Below the pieces are notes generated by a model that was not told the DNA's origin, made no database searches, and saw only the letters and a program-made list of their open reading frames with translations. From assembly GCA_023614405.1 (NCBI GenBank), contig CM042688.1, positions 73,270,253 to 73,334,252 on the forward strand: 64,000 bases of DNA. The letters are read 5' to 3'. Shown here one piece after another: positions 57,141 through 64,000 of the stretch. Within the stretch, counting starts at the first letter, position 1; each line of letters starts with the position of its first letter. Origin of the DNA: Avena insularis. Lineage: Eukaryota > Streptophyta > Magnoliopsida > Poales > Poaceae. The translations under genes and the position numbers were made by a program.

Positions 57141-59847
57141 ACATCTCCAAGCTTAACTCCTGCTCGTCCTCGAGTAGGTAAGTGATAAAAAGAAAGAATA
57201 ATTTTTGAGGTAACATGCACCATCAAAGACTTGATCAAAGTATTTGTAAAACATTCAAAGCTGGGATCATAGTACTTCAATCATAACATGAAAGACAAAG
57301 TTCTAGCAATAAGCAAAGAAACTATGATGCAACATAAAAAGGCACAAACAAAAGATTCATGAATAACAATGCTTTGCAAGATGTTTGTTTGTTTCACATA
57401 AATAAAACATAGCATAATAGTATTCAGCTTGCCCCTTAATAGTGTAGCAAATATAAACGCATAGGACACCTTCAAAGTTCATAAGAGTGACTAGATACAA
57501 TAGTTTAAAACAAGCAATATCAAGTTATGCATCAATCAACTAGTCTTGGGACAATGCACATAGAACTAAGAATGGCCACTATGCTCTCAAAGTAAGTGCA
57601 TAAAGATAGAAGGTGGAGACTCAATATAATGGTGGAAGAAAGGCCTTTGTAAAATGAAGTAGGGATTCAAGTCTCATAAAGAGCTTCCAAAAATTATGGT
57701 ACTTATAGCTTTCAGCTCTCATTGCCCCTATCATAAGCATCTTGAGGTGATTAAGGTTAAAGTGACACAACTAAGAGGATATGCTTGACAAGTTATAAAT
57801 CGGAATCTCATGCCCCTTACTTACGAAGACCGATCCTCATGCTACTCAACTTCAGTCACGAGTAATCTCTTGTTATTGTAAGTATATGTGTATCATTAAG
57901 AACCGCCAACGGGGTACCCCTTGCACATGATACGGGAGCTTTCCCATAATCAAAATGACAAGGCAAGCAGACAATGAGCATCTCAACGATCTTTTTATTT
58001 GCTATTTGCATAGGTTTTTATTGAGGATGCTTCATAGAGTGCTCATTATGGTGATGCTGCAAGTTTCCACCATGATTAGGCATGGCTTAGGCTAGCGGCC
58101 CAGGCGTTTCTCTAACACACATACAAACTCCATGATCTTACAAGTTCCACTTTTATTTCACACCACCGGGATCCGTAAGCAAAAGAACATGATATCAACC
58201 GGGTACAAAGTACAAGTGCAATGTTGAAAGCCTTCCCCATGAAACATGGTTCTGCTAATTTCAACTTATAAAGTGCAAGCATATACGCAACAAAGAAGGA
58301 CCCAATGGTTCAAGTTTATTAGAGGCAAAAAGTAAAGTGTGCCATCAAGTTCGTGAGAGCTTTAATCACTAGTTTTCTCATAACAAGTTCAAATTGGAAG
58401 GTAAAGAAAAGCATGAATATACTTGGAATAGCATAAGCTAGTAGGTAGGTATGGTGGACTCTTTGGAATAACTTGGTTTAGGGAGTTGGATGCATGAGTG
58501 GAACTCATACTTGGTTGTGGAGGCTAGCAAAAGACTGGGAGCGACAAACTAAGAGAGCAATAATGGCCATAATCATGCAGAGCGACAAAACATCATTGAT
58601 CAAAGCATAAAGTGATACTACAAGTTGAAAACTAAAGGATCATAAAGGCTATGGTGACTTGAGATAGTCATAACATGTTGTGAGCATGCGCCAAGTCAAC
58701 CCAAATAAAGCATCAAAGGAGAATACCACTATACTATGCTTTAATATGCTAAAACAACGCATGATTCATCCAAGGCACATTAAGCAATCTCAATTGTTTA
58801 TAAAAATTCATGCTACAGCAAAGAATACTAAGCATAAAGCCAAAACAATATCAAGCATGGCATGACAAAGCACAGGGCACAGTCAAAAACAAGCTCTTTT
58901 TACCACATAAGCATGAACTTTCCTACTCTTTTTCAAACCAAACCAAACTATTTGCAAACCAATGTATGAAAGAGGGGGTCCAACCAATTTATTCAGAAAA
59001 CTAAGCAAACCAAGCAAACTAAAACCAAAACAAAAACGAAAAAGAAGACGCTCCAAGAACAACACAACCGTGCATGAAACAATAAAAATGAAGCGTTTGG
59101 AAGAAACCTGGGATTTTTATTGATGAAGAAGGGGATGCCTTGGGCATCCCCAAGATTTGACGCTTGTACTTCTTGGATATTTCTTGGGGTGACACGCGTG
59201 GCATCCACAAGCTTGAGCTTTAGTCCATCCTTCATCTCATTACTCATTCCTTCCATACACCTGAAAGTTTTCCTTCATACAAAACTTCACACAATCTTTA
59301 TTAGCAACATTAGTGCACTCAAGATAAATAAGTCTCAAGGTTCAGTTCTAACACCAAATAAACTTCCATTAGAACACTAGATACTGTAGTAATTCCCTCA
59401 AAAAGCTCAATTCCCCAAAAGAACTCAAAAAGGAACCCACAAGAAGCAAATGTAGAAAATGGCAGAAATCTGTCAAAACAGACCAGCAGGTAAAGAAGAA
59501 TTTTTTCGAAGACCTTCTGTTGCTCAAATCAAAAAGTGTTGAACTAACGAAAGTTATATAACAACCTGGGGCAGAAGCACAAAACATTACAGCTCAATCC
59601 TACATACAGAGCTGTATCACGAATTTTTACGGTGAAGCACAAAAATCTGTTTCGGGACAGCAACTTTCCCAATCATTACTTCTCTCTCATTAGAGGTTAC
59701 TCTTGGCACAAAAAGCAAATAAAAAGGATAAGCAGAGGTTATTACAGAGGTAATAACTTCCAAGACTCATCTAAAACTTTTGGGTTATCTCCCAATAAGT
59801 ACTTCTCTTTAACGCCTTTAAGTTAGGCATAAGAAGCAAAGAAAGAA
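57141..59847 (-). other. Element E noncoding 3' internal region
   Basis: No supported coding region. The part 57141-58560 is collinear with the 3' region of element C in inverted orientation (see 38667-40518). The part 58560-59847 is A-rich on the + strand, with no recognised motif. Confidence 0.65.
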
Positions 59848-60471
59848 TCAAGTGTTCTCAAATGAAGAAGCATTAAGATCAATACTAGAAATATTTTCAA
59901 CAAGGCAAGGTATATCATCCAAATAAGTTCTAGAGGATCCTCTGTCAATGCTCTTAGGTTCACTATTCTCATCAAAAGGGTTTGCAGGAACAATCCAATC
60001 AAGATTCTTTTCTATGGCATCATGTATTGCTAATAGTTTAAAGGGTATTGGTATCTTAGGTTCCTCCCCATTAGGTTCGGTTTTGTTTATCTTTTCTCGT
60101 GTACCAACAACATCTAGACATGAGCCTAGCATATTGAATCGTTCCAAGACTTTTCTAGCTTCCCTGGCAACATCATAGAACTCCTTAAACATAGTTTCTA
60201 GAATAAAATCCCTCTTTTCAGGGTCCTCAATTTCTTTAAGCTTAAGAAACATTACTTGCATTAAGGGGTTGAGGTTAACAAACCTAGCTTCTAACATGTG
60301 AATTAAAGAAGTTTCAGCAATCTCATAGTTTGGGGCAAGTTCTGCAAGGGATCTATCCTCAGTATCTTCATGCTTACTAACATGATTGAAGAATTCTTCA
60401 ATATTGTCTTTCCTAATTATAGAACCACTACCAATTGAAAGGTCTTTCAAGGTGAATGTTGGGGTCAACAT
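59848..60471 (-). CDS. Element E 207-codon ORF of unknown function
   Basis: An intact frame starts about 200 bp after the primer-binding site, the usual place of gag. It begins MLTPTFTLKDLSIGSGSIIR and contains IAETSLIHMLEARFVNLNPL and FKEFYDVAREARKVLERFNM. It is acidic, mainly helical in character, with no zinc knuckle, no signal peptide and no membrane segment. It does not resemble the Gag of element C. It may be a packaging or Gag-like protein specific to this non-autonomous group, or a captured fragment. Being uninterrupted in a recently moved element suggests it was kept. Confidence 0.6.
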   Translation of the reverse strand: MLTPTFTLKDLSIGSGSIIRKDNIEEFFNHVSKHEDTEDRSLAELAPNYEIAETSLIHMLEARFVNLNPLMQVMFLKLKEIEDPEKRDFILETMFKEFYDVAREARKVLERFNMLGSCLDVVGTREKINKTEPNGEEPKIPIPFKLLAIHDAIEKNLDWIVPANPFDENSEPKSIDRGSSRTYLDDIPCLVENISSIDLNASSFENT

Positions 60472-60674
60472 GGTGAGCTAGGGGAGAGGTTACTACTAAA
60501 GGAGACTTAATTTTGTTGTGTTTTTGAAATAAGAAAGCGAACACGTAAACTAATTTTTTTGTGTTTTTTGAAGAACAAAACAAACAACCAAAGCAAAAGG
60601 AAACTAAGAAAAACAAAAACAACAAAGTAAAGAGATTGGTTATGAGGGACTCCCCTTGTGAAGATGTCCTTGAC

Positions 60675-60692
60675 TCCCCGGCAACGGCGCCA
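60675..60692 (-). promoter_or_regulatory. Element E primer-binding site (tRNA-Asp type)
   Basis: TGGCGCCGTTGCCGGGGA on the - strand, 10 bp after the 5' LTR. Confidence 0.85.
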
Positions 60693-60702
60693 GAAAAGAT
60701 CT

Positions 60703-62267
60703 TGATGTGCTCGTCGTTCGACGTAGAGCTCATTGGGAACCCCAAGAGGAAGGTATGATGAGCACAGCAGCAAGTTTTCCCTCAGTTATGAAACCAAGGT
60801 TTAATCGAACCAGTAGGAGCAAGGAAACACCCCAAAGGTGTTACTAGCTAAGCTTTGGCAGGGCGCACAACCGGTGCTAGTAGCAACGTGGATACCTACA
60901 CAACACAACCACAGAACTTTGTCCCCAACTTGCGATGAGGTTGTCAATCTCACCGTGTTTTGCGGAAAACAAAGGATTAAACGTATCGAATGGAAAGAAG
61001 TAAAAGTTTGCATAAAGTAAACACAAAGAAGTAAAAAGTTGTAGATTGTATGTAAAGAGAAAGGACCGGGATCCATAGTTCAACTAGAGGTGGCTCTCCT
61101 TAGATAGATAACATGCTGGGTGAACAAATTACAGCGGGGCGATTAACAAACACCGAGAAAGCAATACATGCATATAGTAATCATCTTGACTCCTTTGAGA
61201 CTTGATTGGGCATTACAACATAATACATAGACCGCCATCCAACTGCATCTATGACTAATAATCCACTTATAGGTTATCATCCGAACCCCCTCCAGTATTA
61301 AGTTGCAAGCAACAGATTATTGCTTTACGAACAACGTGTAAAGTAAACAATATGATTGTTCTATGAACAAAGGATTGTTGTTTTCTCCCTAATAGCAACA
61401 GCACATCTAGTACCTTAGAGATTTCTATCACTTCCCTAGAGTACCAGAGGCATGAACCCACTATCGAGCATAAATACTAACTCTTGGAGTTGCTAGCATC
61501 TACTTGGCCAAGATAGCTACTAACAACGGAAAGCATGCAAGATCACAAATAACAAAGACATGATAGAATCAATAATCAATCTGAAATAGAATCTCAATAT
61601 CCATCGGATCCCCGCAAACACAACATGTATGGATTACAAATAGATGATCTTGATCATGAACGGAGCTCACAAGACCTAAACATGAAAGCACAAATGAGGA
61701 GAACCAGCCATCTAGCTACTACATGGATCCGTAGTCCAAGGATGAACTACTCACGCATCACACCAGAGGCTTGCATGGTGATGAAGAAGGCCTCCAGGGT
61801 GAATTCCCCTCTTCGGCAGGGTGTCGGGAAGAGCTTCAAATCCCTCCCAATCTAGGGATGGAGATGACGGCGGATACAGACTATTTCGTTGATTTTGATC
61901 GGGTACTAGGGTTTTCGTCCTGAGGGCAATATATAGGCGGAAGGAGAGGACGAGGGGGTGCCGGGAGTGGCCACACCACCCCCTGGCGTGGGCCAGGCCT
62001 GGGCGCGCGGCCAGGTGGTGTGGTGGCCCCCAGACCCTTCTCCGTCTTGTATTCTGGCACTTGATTCCTTCCGGAAAAATAGGCACTTTGGCTTTTGTCC
62101 CGTCCAATTCCGAGAATATTCATTTTCTGACTTTCCGGGAACCAAAAACATCAGAAAACAGGCAGCTGGCACTGTGGCTCTTGTTAATAGGTTAGTGCAA
62201 GAAATCATATGAAAAGTACTCCAAAGTTGGAACAAAACACAAGAAAGTGGATAAAACCCAGCATAGA
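60703..62267 (-). repeat. Element E 5' LTR (higher coordinates, outer end truncated)
   Basis: Almost identical to 55576-57140, apart from about 34 extra bases near 61820-61855. The match stops at AAACCCAGCATAGAA; the last 40 bp or so present in the partner, including the terminal TG...CA, are missing. Host gene sequence begins at 62268. Confidence 0.92.
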
Positions 62268-63030
62268 AAGCTCATGTTGGTTGGCAGTCTTGGAACTGAT
62301 CGCGGCCACCTTCTCACGGTACTCGGCCTTCGATCGCTGCATCGTTCATGTTAATTGAAATAGGAATTCTACAATTACACTCTAGGTCCCAGGTGAATAC
62401 TAATACAGATCAAAAAAATCCCCGTTGAATCTATTGGCCGTAGTGTTAAAAAATGGACCTGGGGATCTATTCATGACCATGATAAACTAATCCTAATCAC
62501 AAAAAATCCATAGTGAATCTATGAACAGCGGTATTAAGGAAAGACCAAGAGATCCAGTCATATTCATGAAAACAAATACAACTCGCAAAAGAAGAAGAAA
62601 AACCAATGCGGGGCGGACAGCATCTAAGAAATCCACATCATAACTCGGAGAAATAACAGCGTGGAGATTTGCTACCTCGTTGAGACATGGAACGGGAACG
62701 GGTCCTGCAACGCCTCCGTCGTGGTGGATTTGGGCTCCACGGCCGACATGTAATACGTAGAAGAGGAAGAGCCAGAACAAGAAGAAAAACAAGAAGAAGC
62801 TGATTAAGATCATGATGGAGAGGGAGATGGAGAAGAAGTAGAATAAGGAGACCGTACCGGGAGGAGCCCTTGCCTACTAGAACATTCAGCGCCATTGTCG
62901 GGGGAGATTGGGCCTCGATGAGAGGGTGGGCTTGAGCGGCTCGTAGAGCAAGAAGTGCCTCGCGGCGATTTCTCTCCCTTTTTTCTGCGAGGATCATCGA
63001 CCGGCCTCTCCCCCTCCTCAGTGGAGCCAT
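62268..63030 (-). pseudogene. 5' exons of the coiled-coil gene interrupted by element E
   Basis: The start ATG is at 63030 (MAPLRRGRGRSMILAEKRER). Exon 1 is basic then helical and reaches a likely donor CCCG/GTACGG near 62858. A small exon ending at an ACGAG/GTAGCA donor lies near 62735-62673; its frame is unclear (KSTTTEALQDPFPFHVSTR is the most protein-like reading, but phase does not fit exon 1 cleanly). A third exon starts at 62336 after TGCAG and reads RSKAEYREKVAAISSKTANQ before the element E border at 62268. Its continuation is 55575-55170. A TATA-like TATAATA lies on the - strand near 63138-63132. The protein is unrecognised; the gene is broken by E. Confidence 0.55.
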
Positions 63031-63621
63031 GGCTTGCAGGGTGAGTGTGGCAGCGGTAGGAGGAAGGAGATAGTGATTATTGGTGTGGGAGAAGAGTAAG
63101 AGTACAGGCCGTGGTCCAGTAGTACTAGTACTATTATACAAGACCACCGTGTACGGTCTACCTTCTCAAAGAAGCCAGGGAGGCAGGGGTAGGGAATCGA
63201 TGGGACTTGTCTTTATTGCGATGGACACTTCAATGGTCTTCGGCGCCGCCCAAAATCCAGTATATAATAAGGGGAGTGCGAGCCGGGTGGTTGTCACGGG
63301 AATCGGCGCGCACATCCCACGTGCGTGTGTCACGTTTTGATGGGGCAATGACACGCGCAACTGCTGCACGATCACGTCGACACGTCCAACTCCGTCCAAC
63401 TCCACGTGACAGGCACGCACGGGATATTTACGAGTCTAGAATACGCTGTGCCACTTTTGTTGTGATCAAATTATGTTCAGTACGCGAGATATTACTTTTT
63501 TTGATAATCGACAAATGCATGCATGGACACGACGCACGACACCGCTGCTCGTCCTTGATCAGATCGTCACCCCACTCCGTGTACCCGCCATCGACCATTC
63601 AGAGCAACTACCTCGAGCACG

Positions 63622-64000
63622 ATGCCCCCTCGCCGTGGCAATGGCAGGTCCAAGCCGTCCACTGACCGTCCTGCATCCCCGGCTCTTTGTTGCATCGTCC
63701 GCGCTCGCGAGTCGCCTGCTGAGGCAGCACGTCGTGTCCGACCACGCCAGGATCCATCGACATCGGCACTCGAGGACACCGCAACGTCGAAGCTCGTACC
63801 GGCCGCGTAGGAGGAGCGTGGGGTACTTGCAGCGTCGGACGAGCGCAAAGTAGCAGCCAGGACGGGGGCACATGTTGCACCGGCGAGTACGGACAAGAAG
63901 AGGAACGAGAAGAAGACTAGGAAGAAGAGAGGAGATAGCTATTGGGATGAGTCTGACTCGGCCAACGAGGAGGCGTTCATCGATCAATTGGAGGCAGAAG
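63622..64000 (+). pseudogene. Start of a basic, Lys-rich protein gene with an early stop, partial
   Basis: ATG at 63622 opens MPPRRGNGRSKPSTDRPASP. TAG at 63808-63810 stops the frame after 62 codons, but the same frame stays open to the window end. It reads SDERKVAARTGAHVAPAST, then a Lys-rich run (DKKRNEKKTRKKRGDSYWDE) and acidic SANEEAFIDQLEAE. Continued coding character after the stop suggests a nonsense mutation; an intron is the alternative. Its N-terminus resembles that of the divergent gene at 63030. A TATA-like TATATAATAA is at 63261-63270. Function is unknown. Confidence 0.5.

Larger units (their letters stand above)
55576..62267 (-). mobile_element. Element E: non-autonomous Gypsy-type LTR element, inserted in an exon
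   Basis: Near-identical LTRs at 55576-57140 and 60703-62267 flank 3.6 kb. On the - strand the primer-binding site TGGCGCCGTTGCCGGGGA (60692-60675) matches a tRNA-Asp 3' end, as in Athila elements, and the polypurine tract AGCTTGGAGATGT abuts the 3' LTR. There is no protease, reverse transcriptase or integrase; one 207-codon ORF is intact. The 3' internal part matches element C. The upper LTR lacks its last 40 bp or so, and the target duplication cannot be confirmed (left flank GGGAG). High LTR similarity suggests it is the youngest element here. Confidence 0.92.

Overview
The window looks like intergenic, transposon-dense chromosome from a large-genome cool-season grass (Pooideae, most like Triticeae or a close relative). 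This rests on Athila- and Tat-type Gypsy elements, a degenerate Angela-like Copia element, a CACTA transposon end beginning CACTACAAGAAA, and plant-style spliced genes. No bacterial operon, rRNA, tRNA or CRISPR was seen. The genus is inference.

Positions 1-42006 are a nest of LTR retrotransposons. Element C (Athila-like Gypsy, + strand) is the oldest host layer. Its primer-binding site is split at 24702/24703 by element B (Tat-like Gypsy, - strand, 5' LTR 23891-24702, 3' LTR off the left edge). Element A (Tat-like Gypsy, + strand, 6690-19018, TSD TGACC) sits inside the RNase H region of B. Element D (Copia, - strand, 30405-38661, TSD GAAGT) sits in the 3' part of C. C ends with its 3' LTR at 40519-42006. 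A and B carry, between pol and the 3' LTR, an extra gene on the opposite strand (putative gypsy-type transposon domain, coiled coil, acidic tail), split by introns. Both polyproteins are broken by frameshifts and many TAG stops.

Positions 42007-44609 are the right part of a CACTA transposon, with four exons of an unrecognised gene and a subterminal repeat region. It appears inserted in an Athila-like LTR fragment (44610-46160). Next is F (about 46161-50960), a wrecked Tat-like element with antisense gene, a tandem repeat and gag but no recognisable pol.

Positions 51240-64000 are the only gene-like territory. They hold a broken gene of unknown family (51242-52372), a GRF-type zinc-finger-like gene with a stop at an exon end (53287-54090), converging coiled-coil exons on the - strand (54324-54698, 55170-55575), and upstream exons of the second gene at 62268-63030. 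That gene is split by element E (55576 to about 62267), a non-autonomous Gypsy derivative with an intact 207-codon ORF, no pol, and a 3' noncoding region shared with C. A divergent reading frame with an early stop begins at 63622 and leaves the window.

The transposon genes make the particle and replication enzymes of each element. Almost none looks intact, and most are labelled as relics. The host-like genes share basic N-termini and coiled coils, but their function is not recognised.
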